This document shows, in pieces, positions 23,519 through 32,133 of a DNA stretch of 32,133 bases; the stretch's first letter is position 1, and each line of letters begins with the position of its first letter. The stretch is taken from assembly GCA_910592205.1 (NCBI GenBank), contig CAJVPJ010000249.1, forward strand, positions 1 through 32,133. The letters run 5' to 3'. The notes beneath the pieces were generated by a model, which had not been told where the DNA came from, did no database searches, and worked only from the letters and a program-made list of their open reading frames with translations. A program made the translations under genes and the position numbers. This stretch comes from Paraglomus occultum (taxonomy: Eukaryota > Glomeromycota > Glomeromycetes > Paraglomerales > Paraglomeraceae).

Positions 23519-24531
23519 TAGTAGGACGAATTTCGTCCAGCAAAATTTCGACCAGAGCCGTTATAAAATGAGGCCGGTATGTAAAGGATAAATTCATATG
23601 TCAAAAACCGTTCCTGAAACTTTGGGCTGTTATTATTATAGTAAAAATTGGTATATCCGGGGGACGGTACAAAGGAGTTTGTTGCAAGCATGCCCCAAAT
23701 AAAGGTTGACCAATTATAATACGAGTTTGAATCTGCTATGTAGTACGATGCTGTCATTACATCATCGGAGATGCATCTAGTTGGTTAGGACTAAAATGGA
23801 AAGCATCTGATAAGGTTTTTCGCGCGTTAGATCATTATTTAATGATCACACAATTAAAGAGTTTTTTCTTGGTCACATTCATCTGTCCTCTGCAGAAAGA
23901 TTGAAAAATAGTCAATTTAAAGTTGTCAGTGCAGTGACGTGTGTTGTTAAGGTAACATAAAAAGTCTAAAAAACGCAGTGCTTACCAACGTTGGGGGGAG
24001 CAAGGAACGAACACTCCTTTGAGATAATGTATTAGTATAGCACCAAAGAACAGATGACACGAATGACAAATTGATTAGCCAGCAATGACGTAATTATATC
24101 CATGATAAAGACATAGTTTCAATGGCATCTGTTGTCTGAGAAAAGAATTTCAAATCTTTAGTAGATTACTATCAATGTAACAAGTGGTTATTACAATATA
24201 ATTATATATGTGCTACGTTGAATGACATCAATGTTGGGCGTTTTATATTGCCAAGAAGCAGAGCCAAGTCGTCAATAACAGTCACATGATTAACAGCAAC
24301 CCCTACTACACATGCATATGCATGCGATTGTTTATTTTGTCGTACTCCCGTGTATATCGATCTGATAAAGAGTCAGTTTATTATCTATGGGGGAACCCGA
24401 GAGACACTTATCAGATCGGGCGTTTCCATTTATGATCACACCTGTGATTAAATAATTCCAGGGGTTTAGTGAAGTAATAATAATATAAATAGATCTTACA
24501 CACGCTCTCTCCACCCTTTCTTTATTACATC
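23519..24531. other. Upstream region of the Apd1-like gene
   Basis: A minus-strand ORF at 23757-23482 is Tyr/Asn-rich and overlaps the element end; it is unrecognised. A perfect 14-bp palindrome CATGCATATGCATG is at 24311-24324. The promoter of the + strand gene should lie in the last few hundred bases. Confidence 0.35.
24358..24418. repeat. 61-bp inverted repeat unit
   Basis: CGATCTGATAA at 24358-24368 is the exact reverse complement of TTATCAGATCG at 24408-24418, with partial pairing continuing inward. It lies about 115 bases upstream of the Apd1-like start codon, so it may be a tiny transposon end pair or a regulatory hairpin. Confidence 0.55.
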
Positions 24532-25691
24532 ATGGAAAAGCCAAATAAACTATCACGCATATTGGAAGCAATCCAGTCAAGCTTTTCATCGGGTTCTGAT
24601 CGAACCAAGAACCGAAAACAATCGTTTGCGTCAGATACCGAAGTAACAAAACCTCAATCGTTACCACACCAAAACACACCCTTCCCAGAGGAACTACTGA
24701 CGCTGGATGACATCAAAGATGAAGACCCCTGTTACTCATGTCCAGACCCATGCTCATTACATGCTCAATATCCAAGATTTCTACGAATAGATCGAGATTC
24801 TCCATTAGAAGGCACCGTCAAACCATACATCAAACATGTAGCAATATCAACCGGAAAAGAAGACTGGAGCAAGCACATCGAAGACGCGGAAGGTTTGGCA
24901 TCGACCATCAGTAAGCTAACAAAAGGTGAATTGAATAAAAGCAAATCAAAAAAGACGTCGCCAGACTCGACTAACAACAACCAATCGGATCAACAAGCCC
25001 GCTCACCCGATTCAAAACGCAAACCGCGCATTATAATTACAAACTGCAGTCGCAAATCAAACTCTGACATCTTTTCCACAACGCAAGACGTCATGTTATT
25101 CCCCGAATATGTTCTAATCCGAAACCTATCTGTAAAGCAGGCAAATCGATTTTTCCAATCTTACTTGTCGGTCAATACACAACCCGCAGAGGTCGACGAA
25201 AATGCTGAAAGTATTATAAGTTCCGAGAAAATAACAAACAAAGCGATAATATTTATATGCTCACATGGGAGACGAGATAAAAGGTGTGGAATCACTGCCC
25301 CGCTTTTAAGAAACGAGTTTGAAAAAGTGTTGAAGGAGAAGAAATTGGACGTTCAATCAAGAAGCGATGGTGTAGCTGTGTATATGTCTAGTCATGTCGG
25401 AGGTGAGAGAACACATAGGGGAGAAAATCTTGGAGCTCTTATTTTTTTTTTTTTACCTTGACACACACGACTGAATCGGTAATGCTTGTCATATATTTAG
25501 GTCACAAGTTTGCTGGTAATATTATAATCTATCGAGATGGTCAGGGTATCTGGTATGGAAGAGTAAGTCCGTGCCATTGCAAGGCGATTATAGAGAAGAC
25601 GGTAATCGAAGGAAAAGTCATTAAAGATCTCTATCGTGGATCCATAAACGGGAGTTCCGGTGAAGGAAAAGCAGGATTAATAGAGTGGTAA
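24532..25691 (+). CDS. Apd1/Aim32-family thioredoxin-like 2Fe-2S protein
   Basis: Two exons, 24532-25402 and 25501-25691, joined in phase (GTGAGA...ATTTAG), give 353 residues. The start follows in-frame stops and begins MEKPNKLSRILEAIQSSFSS. The N-terminus is Ser/Lys-rich with a CYSCPDPC cluster. The C-terminal half is the thioredoxin-like ferredoxin domain. ICSHGRRDKRCG gives Cys243-x8-Cys252, and SHVGGHKFAGN gives His288-x3-His292, the two-Cys/two-His ligand set described for yeast Apd1. GRVSPCHC and a C-terminal Trp (IEW) also fit. Yeast members are linked to actin-patch function, oxidant and hydroxyurea sensitivity and mitochondrial redox control. Which branch this belongs to is not decided. 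Confidence 0.92.
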
Positions 25692-26523
25692 TGAGTGTTG
25701 AGTTATTGTGACTGTTGGCTAGTTAGACTCATTTGGATTAGACCAGACAGCCATTGATACTGAAGACTTTACAGCAAGAGATGGGTTGTAAGAACTAATT
25801 TCTTAATTCAATATATGGTGTGTTTCAATAATTTAGAATATTTTATTATAGATAGTGTCTTTATAATATTTTTGTAACGCTCAAAAAAGACAATAACAGC
25901 AAGCATGCTTTCGCTTGAAACTAATGAATTGTATTTTACTTTTTAACGTCCAAGAAACATGCATTTTTAACTTTTAATACCAGAATATATTGTTTTGTGT
26001 CGAGCAAGAGTCACGGGAGAGCGAGCTTTCCAAACGGAGCGTGACTCTTTAAGCGTAGCTATATCCATCTGTTTACACTTATAACACGTACAATACCAAT
26101 GATCGTACCGTCCTCATCGGTTCTTTCGTTGGGGCGTTGCTACTCAACAGAATAACTAGCTTACAGTCCGCCGAGATAATTGCTGGACAAGTTAGCGATT
26201 CGATATAGGGATTAGTGATCCCGTCTATACCGAATAATTCAGAGAATAGGGTTTGTATGTTTCAGAGTAAACAAACAATAGATCCTCGATCGTTGATAAG
26301 ATACAAGGAATACATGTGGTGTTTTGAACACTTGTATGAACACACCGACTCTGGGGCTGAAAATTTATATCTTTCCCAACGTACTGAGATGAATCTATTT
26401 TTGTCTAAAGTATTCTCTAAGCAGCTGGCTTTCCGGAGCATCCTGCCCTTGGGCAACATTTGCTGTTATCGTTACACCCAAAGTACCATCAGGTTACGCT
26501 AAAAAAATCATCTTATTATTATA
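25692..26523. other. Intergenic region with unresolved protein-like patches
   Basis: Contains a 10-bp perfect inverted pair, AAGAGTCACG/CGTGACTCTT (26006-26015 and 26040-26049). From about 26100 to 26500 both strands show protein-like runs: + strand TVLIGSFVGALLLNRITSLQ near 26110, and minus strand PDGTLGVTITANVAQGQDAP ending near 26400. None has a supportable start, stop and splice set. An ORF at 26215-26502 is unrecognised. Confidence 0.3.
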
Positions 26524-26664
26524 CAAGTCTATACCGAACCTGGATACACCGAACTTTGGATATACCGAACCAGAATCACCAGACCCGATTTTTCTACTCA
26601 ATAAAACAAAAACTCTGGTTATAACGAACTAAAATTCTCCGACCGGTCAGTTTGGTATAGGCAG
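26524..26664. mobile_element. 141-bp TA-flanked element, pogo/mariner type
   Basis: The left part repeats TATACCGAAC-like motifs (CTATACCGAACC, GGATACACCGAAC, GGATATACCGAACC). The right part ends GTTTGGTATAGGCAG. The ends share CTATACC-AAC in inverted orientation and each is next to TA (26522-26523 and 26665-26666). The ends are imperfect, so this is an old copy. Confidence 0.55.
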
Positions 26665-26732
26665 TACTTGAAACCAACCATAATTAATCTGGGTATCCCG
26701 TAAATACACGTCTATAGCTTGTTTATTGGCAG

Positions 26733-27341
26733 GAAGAAATAACTCCTTACATCGCGTGCGTGTATAAATTCCTGCTTTCTCTCTTCGGTTACAAGAGAGA
26801 TGCCAAATTAATAACTCGTATGTTGCAAGCCGAATAAGGGTGACAAAAGTTGTTCACCGCGCAGGATCAAACATTATGTACAGTAGTACTGTGAGTGAAG
26901 TTGTTTACAGACATTACTGTATATTCTCCGGGCCGTTAATGAAGTGAACGATGAGACTTGCTTGAGCGAATCGATTTTTGAGATAATCTCGATATCGTAT
27001 TTAATCACTCAATTGATTTCTGTAATATGCGCATCAATAGCGTTCATTAATTTATTTGCATAGTATACCAATTATTAATGTTATATAATACCGATTTTAA
27101 AAAATCTTTGAACCCGTTATTATTTTAACATTAATTATGTTTTAGGATTGATGTTATACGCACAGCTTAACTCGTATCTGACAAATCCAGATCTTACTGT
27201 AAGTAAAAAATTTTATTCTTAATGAACCAGAACTGCGCCATAAACTTTTGGAGGATCAGGATCAGGCGAGTATGGGAGTTCAGGAAAACGTTAGCTCAAA
27301 AAATTAGCAGCAAGATTCAGGAATTTTTTAGACAAATTTAA
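26733..27341 (+). other. Exon-like fragments of an unrecognised gene
   Basis: At 26733-26837, right after an acceptor TTATTGGCAG, is EEITPYIACVYKFLLSLFGY then KRDAKLITRMLQAE and a stop. At 27146-27198, after the acceptor ATGTTTTAG, is LMLYAQLNSYLTNPDLT, with the donor GTAAGT. A 32-nt stretch ending CAG leads in phase to 27231-27341 (NCAINFWRIRIRRVWEFRKT onward). A different frame there reads LRHKLLEDQDQASMGVQENV. These could be exons of one broken or partly spliced gene. No family is recognised. Confidence 0.3.
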
Positions 27342-27601
27342 ACAAATTTAACATCGTAATAATATTTTATCATGTTTCTTAGCATCAGTTCTAGGAGCAG
27401 CTAGCCTTCAGTAAATTAAATTAAAAAAATAAAATACAGCTAATAAAGCAAGTATCTGTCGAATCATCATTTTTAATGCACCAGAGTGATTGCAATGGGA
27501 GGAAAATACTCAGACACAAAGCCATTTATGAGTATAACCTATTCTTTGGTCACTCTGGTGCAATTTATACTACACTTCATTAGTGCTAACGTCTTTATGT
27601 T

Positions 27602-28004
27602 CTATTTCTTTATTTTATCAACCCATTCTTCGATAGCTTTTAGTGTTCTTTTCCTCGGATTCGTTTTTTGTTTGTAAAAATCTTTCAACGTGGTGGCAGC
27701 AACGCCTTTTCCTTCGCGTAATTTGCGGATTTCGGTGGCCATTTGATAAAATGAAAAATTTTGGATTCAATTTAATTATTTCATCGTATAATCGTTTCAG
27801 ATCGTTCCACAATTTTTCGATTTCTGGCGAGTAAATTTTGTTCGTCGCCGACAGTTTTGTTATGGGTAGCAACTTCATTATTTGAATTAAGGCTTCCGCA
27901 TTATTTATATTAGGCCGACCATTACAGATCATGTTATTTAGCAACAGGCCGAGAACGAAGCCAGTTAATACTCCGAGAAAGAATTCACTTATGAATTTAA
28001 ACAT
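27602..28004 (-). CDS. Membrane-anchored small protein with C-terminal helical module, frameshifted
   Basis: Starts at 28004 with MFKFISEFFLGVLTGFVLGL, a hydrophobic N-terminus that is either a signal peptide or a membrane anchor. A charged helical middle follows (YSPEIEKLWNDLKRLYDEII). The same frame then runs into a Cys/Arg-rich sequence to 27618. If one base is dropped at the T5 run (A5 on the + strand, 27754-27758), the frame instead reads FYQMATEIRKLREGKGVAAT, then TLKDFYKQKTNPRKRTLKAI and EEWVDKIKK to a stop at 27602. That module (FY.iA..IR.LREGKGV...TL..FY....PRK.TL.aIeeWv) is one I recall as frequent in mycorrhizal fungal proteins; it is probably helical and its function is unknown. 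The natural protein is either mutated here or misassembled by one base. Confidence 0.6.
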
Positions 28005-28261
28005 TCTTCGAAAGATTTATTGATGGAATTGTTAGATCTAGTTTTTATCGTTTTAAACGATATTTGTCTTTGAAAATAAGCGACTAGTGCTGTTTCTATA
28101 CTAAAATTTTGCAATGATGCTTAAATAGACAAATGCGCGTTGCTGTGCATCAATTATCACCTCCTAGTCACACCTTCTATACTATAGGGGAGGTTGACGG
28201 ATTAGATCATATTGCGCAGCAGCACATCCTTCCATCGAAACCAAAAAAAAACGATCGAAAA
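28005..28261. promoter_or_regulatory. Shared divergent promoter region
   Basis: The 257 bases between the divergent starts at 28004 (-) and 28262 (+) must contain both promoters. No specific element is assigned. An in-frame ATG at 28133 could instead extend the + strand protein N-terminus by 43 residues. Confidence 0.4.
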
Positions 28262-29227
28262 ATGGCAAGCGTAATTAGACAAGAGCTGGCGGAGGCGAAG
28301 GCGAAGGAGCAGAAGGCGGAGAACGAGTTACAGGTGTGGAAGGGGAGATATGGGCAGAGGTTGACGAACTTGGAAAATAAGATTTGGGATGAGGAGGGGA
28401 CGGAGGCGCAACAGAGAAGGTGGAAGAAGGAGAGGACGGAGCTGGAGGAACGGCGGAAGGAGCTGGAGGATAGGAAGGAGGAGCGTACGCAGCAGGTAGA
28501 AAAACTGCAACGAGACCTCACGGAAGCTTTGAAAACTCAACCAGGTAACGACTTTGTGACTCGGGCGTGGGGACATAGAGTAGTAGACAAGTAACCTTGT
28601 AATACTAATTTTAATTTCTTCTCTGTTAACATGCGACAGGCACTGATACTGGTAAGTGCTCTCTCGTTATTGTTCTTCTGCCGCCTGTTTGTTATATTTT
28701 TAACCGTTTATTCCTGTTCTTTTTATATAGTTAGCACTTCTGCGAAACGTTCGCATATTAGTATGATGGATATTGATCAAGATCGCGATAGAATTGCAAA
28801 AAGAATGCGAGAGATTAAGGCCCCTTCTAAGATGGCAAATCTCTCAGAATTTCCATCTTTGCAAAAAGAAATTCAACTGCGTTGTGATAGGCCCAACCAG
28901 GAATATCTCGCCAAGCCTGTCGTTCTCTACAATCCTATATTTGATCAGTTTCTTGCTGAATGTGTGGATGCCAGCGTGACAGATCAGTTTTATGGTGATG
29001 TTGCAACAATGTGTCTTTCTATGTCTGATTTCTTTCCTGATGAACATCAGCGGCGAAGGGTCTTTGTTCGTCATTTCGAAGGATTACTGGGGATGAAATG
29101 TCAACCAATGATGCATTCAGAAAATAACTCTTCCAATGATGGTGCAATAGTTTATGATTTCTTGTCATTCAGCAGTCCTACCCGGGCAGTGTTTAACCCT
29201 GGAACCGATCGAAAGCCATGTGACTAA
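28262..29227 (+). CDS. Coiled-coil protein with a lineage-specific C-terminal domain, short form
   Basis: Exons 28262-28544, 28640-28651 (12 nt) and 28731-29227, all in phase, give 263 residues. Residues 1-90 are a Glu/Lys/Arg-rich coiled coil (IRQELAEAKAKEQKAENELQ onward). After a short Ser-rich linker and a nuclear-signal-like KRMREIK comes KPVVLYNPIFDQFLAECVDA, then DVATMCLSMSDFFPDEHQRR and RVFVRHFEGLLGM. From memory this belongs to a family large in mycorrhizal fungi, whose longer members go on to an E-x-K motif segment. This one stops soon after DGAIVYDFLSFSS, so it may be truncated. Retaining the first intron adds 16 codons and a stop. Function unknown. Confidence 0.75.
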
Positions 29228-29281
29228 ATCGAGAATTAAAATATAGAGGACAAAATCGGTAGAAAGTAAGAATCATTTTAT

Positions 29282-29569
29282 CTATGCCTGTTTGTTTTGA
29301 AGAATCCGTTCATTTTCCGTCAATTTTCCATTTAAGTCTCTTAATGCTGAAACACATAAACGCTGTTTACTTTTATTACTGTTACTTTGCTACAATAACT
29401 GTGTATATATTAAACGCTTTCTAAAGCAACTTTGTTACATACCATCAAACCTCGTTTTCCTTGCATCTTCTTCTTCAACCTCTACAATAATTCTATTATC
29501 CTGCATCCAAACTGTATTATGCCAGCAGGACCATACTGGTGGCGTTCTTTTATCAAAATTGCGATACAT
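29282..29569 (-). CDS. Small two-exon gene, 63 residues, unrecognised
   Basis: Exons read leftward: 29569-29443 and 29346-29282. The intron is 96 nt (GTATGT...TGTTTCAG) and in phase. The protein starts MYRNFDKRTPPVWSCWHNTV, continues WMQDNRIIVEVEEEDARKTR and ends FDALRDLNGKLTENERILQN plus KQA. A TAA codon directly precedes the ATG, fixing the start. The first half is Trp-rich; the second half is a charged amphipathic helix that could form a coiled coil. Each exon is under 60 codons, so simple ORF calling misses it. It is convergent with the preceding coiled-coil gene, 54 bases away. I do not recognise the family. Confidence 0.65.
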
Positions 29570-30429
29570 TTAGGGTTTCTACATTGATGCTGGGCGCCTG
29601 CTATGTTGCACGCAAGCATTACGATTACTCCGTCTTTATTTTATATCAGTAAGAGGACCGCCGGAAAGCGAGGCCATAATTTACCATAGAGGCCAGTTTC
29701 ATACATCATGTAAATAGTATTGTGCGATCAATGCCTCTCCGATTTATGTTCTGTTATTATTATTATTATACGCTTTCGCTTCTTAGAATTCGACGACCAT
29801 AAATAATTATTAAATAATGTTATATGTAAACGCGTTTGTTTTTCTTGCGTTTATTGCATAATCTTTTGCTTTTTGACAAGCGTGCCCATTCACGAGAAAG
29901 TGTATTTGAACGGCGAATGACGATTGACGATACCGAGGACCACAGGTATAAAATCAACACGCATTCTGTACGGCTGATCATTATGTCCATTCTACCTCGT
30001 TTCTTTTTCCCTCTTGATGATGACGGTATCTCGTGCTGAGGGACTTAACCACCCAAGGAGTTAAACGCGAGTCTTATTCATGCGTCATGCTAACGGTATG
30101 TATATTCTTGGGCTGAAATGGTTTTCGGAATTCGATTCTTACGCACGACATATAAGCTAAAAAGAGCATGTTATATAAGTATATATATGCCTACGTGGTA
30201 ATGGTGACATATGAATAAGAGATATCATAGTTCCGTGCCCTGTATAGTCTCCAGTTACAAGTAGCATTGCTATATTTTCAGATACATCCCTGTTATTGGT
30301 GAAACAACCACGGAATTGACAATACGTCCAATAGTAAAATTGGTTAACAATGAACGGACAAACGGGGAACTTCTATATATGCCTAAAGTTTACAGATCAA
30401 TTCATATAACCAACCCAGAAATATATATA
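29570..30429. other. Intergenic region without a supported gene
   Basis: The left end should hold the promoter of the 63-residue gene and the right end the 3' region of the methyltransferase. It includes a short TTA trinucleotide run (about 29755-29768). ORFs at 29836-30039 and 30316-30537 lack recognisable features. Confidence 0.45.
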
Positions 30430-31376
30430 TTAAAATTTCCTTCCAGAAGCGATCCAGTACTCAAACTCGTAATTTTTTTCATCACTTTCAACAAACTTCT
30501 CAAAAGTAAACGCGATTTCCACTCGTATGTTGTCTAAAACATTTGTATTTTCAAACATACTTTTAACGTCTTCAAGATTGAATCCTCCTCGATGGGCTAC
30601 GGCATCCACATGTTTGCCGTCTTCGTGTTTATGCGTATGCGAGGTAACGGCATTATTATGTTTACCACACGAATGGAATTTAGGAGAAGTCTTTTCATCG
30701 TACTTCAGATCGAGGACTATCAGATGTCCTGAAGGTTTGAGATACGAGGCGAGGATACGCGTAATATCCTGTGTAGAGGAAAAGTGATGATAGGATGAAG
30801 AACACTAAAAGAGAAAAAAAAGACGAGATTAAAAGATTGAATGTTGTTGGTTGATGTTTTTATAGTGTATACAAGATACGCATATACCCACCACAACGAT
30901 ATCGAATCTCTTCCCATTCAACTGATCACCCTTTTCACTTGCTTCATCAGTCAACATTTGACAGACCGCCTCCATTTCTGTCTTGTCTATTCCCTGCTGC
31001 CAACATTTCTGATTGTATACATCCACCATTCCCTGCGCTGCATCAACGCCGAGTATGTATTTTGAGTAAGAGGCTAGTTTCTCAGATATCAAGCCTGGTA
31101 TTATTTGCAAGAGCTTGTAAGATCAAATATGATAAAAGTATCAGCAGCTAACAATTGATATCGACCTGTTCCACAGGCAAAGTCCATGACTTCGGTTGTA
31201 TTTGCATCGAATAAATGACCATATTCGCGAATAATAGCCTCTCCACATTTCCTACCAATCATAGATCGCGTAGGATGAGTATCGTACGATTTGGCTATTG
31301 CATTGAAATGAGTCTTGTTCTGATCCACTAAATCATGTACGTGGGACGATTGTGAGGACTCTGGCTGAGAAGACAT
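30430..31376 (-). CDS. Class I SAM-dependent methyltransferase with His-rich insert
   Basis: Exons read leftward: 31376-31166, 31094-30892 and 30804-30430, in phase, 262 residues. The N-terminus is Ser/Gln-rich, then THFNAIAKSYDTHPTRSMIG. Motif I is VMDFACGTGLISEKLA, split by the first intron. SKYILGVDAAQGMVDVYNQK supplies the acidic residue that normally binds the ribose. FDIVVCSSSYHHFSSTQDIT and YLKPSGHLIVLDLKYDE complete the fold. Between the last two strands is a His-rich insert (HSCGKHNNAVTSHTHKHEDG and following), also seen in fungal relatives as I recall, perhaps metal-binding. The first donor is GTCGAT, a weak site, but its use restores the GTGLIS motif. The substrate is unknown. The ATG at 31376 is taken as start. 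Confidence 0.92.
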
Positions 31377-32133
31377 CTCTAATGATATGCACTAGTTCCG
31401 CAATTAATGATCTCTCATTCCGAATTGTTACACCCCTTAACTAGTTATGATCATGTGATATAGATATTGTACTTACATTCTAAGCTAAAGTTAAGGTACT
31501 CGTAGATAAGAGATTGACTCTTCATGTGGACAAGAACATTGTTTAAGAGAAAAGACGTATCAAGAGCGTATATTAATAATTAATTGTACATTTTCAAAAC
31601 ATGGTTAGTCGTTGCAAATATTACGCACATCATGTAAGTAGTTTTACAACTTATTGTTCTATCAATTGATTAGTGGTGTAATCTAATTCGGTGCTTACCA
31701 ACTATTCCATTATGTTGTAAAAAGGCTTGCTCTCATTCTTTTCATAATAATCTAACGATGATTATATGGAAGCAAACATTGAACTTTCTTAGTAAATTTA
31801 CGTAATTTTTATACTTCATTCGCTTATTGGTCGTCTATGCATCGTCTTATTTTTTTCTTTCTAATATATCTCTCGAGAATATTTGCAATTTTTATGTGTC
31901 CTCTTGTTGTAAACATGCTTGTACGATTTGCAAACTTTGTCACCGATAACTACGTCTTCCGAACTACTGTTACTTTCTCCTATATTGAATATAATCTACG
32001 AGCTGTGTCATTATTTGATATTAGAAGACAATATTATTACAGAATTATATTCTGTTTTACAATGGCACACCTCAATATAACTTGTCATCAGAAAATAGTT
32101 TGCTTGCGTAAAGTGGGATGATTATAGCTAATT
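31377..32133. other. Upstream region of the methyltransferase to the window end
   Basis: It holds the methyltransferase promoter. An AT-rich ORF at 31837-32121 is hydrophobic but has no recognisable domain and is probably chance. I see nothing else here. Confidence 0.4.

Noticed and set aside
26006-26049. 10-bp inverted pair AAGAGTCACG/CGTGACTCTT considered as a transposon end or tRNA stem
   Set aside because: No target duplication, no further pairing and no tRNA-like arms.
28207-28576. Two minus-strand ORFs rich in Ser, Leu and Pro
   Set aside because: They are antisense shadows of the purine-rich coiled-coil exon at 28262-28544.
31837-32121. 94-codon hydrophobic ORF at the window end
   Set aside because: AT-rich DNA readily gives Phe/Ile/Tyr-rich ORFs; no domain, start context or splice support.

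Overview
This window is eukaryotic nuclear DNA and most likely fungal. Genes are broken by many short GT-AG introns (typically about 65-180 nt), the DNA is AT-rich, and intergenic stretches are long. Several proteins look like families I associate with arbuscular mycorrhizal fungi (Glomeromycota): a tyrosine-kinase-like kinase with a DLG motif and a small N-terminal Cys4 motif, a decayed GRVDYA/TEGKQ nuclease-like gene, a coiled-coil protein ending in a domain I recall only from these fungi, and a short C-terminal helical module. That assignment rests on recalled family resemblance, not on a search.

Layout, left to right. 2-718 (+) is a broken copy of the end of a neutral ceramidase. 898-1095 is a TA-flanked 198-bp inverted-repeat element. 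1625-3914 (+) is a five-exon CBS/PB1-domain protein with a C-terminal membrane anchor. 4292-5449 (-) is 3-hydroxyisobutyrate dehydrogenase, convergent with it. 5963-6672 (-) is a Cys-rich protein that stops just inside a kinase-like ATP loop. 6860-9174 is a repeat graveyard: a mariner transposase remnant, a 114-bp tandem duplication and a 487-bp element with 33-bp inverted ends. 9175-10235 (-) is a pseudogene of the nuclease-like family. 11829-13569 (-) is the intact kinase. 14326-14758 holds a weak spliced ORF and a TTAA-flanked element. 16915-18775 (-) is an eight-exon type I protein arginine methyltransferase. 18776-24531 is mostly non-coding, with a 46-bp tandem repeat, a broken unrecognised gene and a 430-bp TA-flanked element. 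24532-25691 (+) is an Apd1/Aim32-type 2Fe-2S protein. 26524-26664 is another TA-flanked element, followed by exon-like fragments. 27602-28004 (-) and 28262-29227 (+) are a divergent pair of lineage-type genes. 29282-29569 (-) is a two-exon small gene. 30430-31376 (-) is a three-exon SAM-dependent methyltransferase.

The housekeeping genes (HIBADH for valine catabolism, PRMT1, Apd1-like, methyltransferase, CBS/PB1) are unrelated in pathway and not an operon. They are islands among decayed lineage-specific genes and small inverted-repeat transposons. I found no CRISPR array, no tRNA or rRNA, and nothing I can defend as a new multi-gene system. The best leads are an overlooked 63-residue spliced gene, a 12-nt microexon, a set of possible 29-35 nt introns, CpG-biased decay in repeat copies, and a 12-bp repeat abutting a PRMT1 splice donor. 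All gene models were spliced by eye; reading frames close exactly across every intron of the CBS/PB1, PRMT1, Apd1-like and methyltransferase genes.
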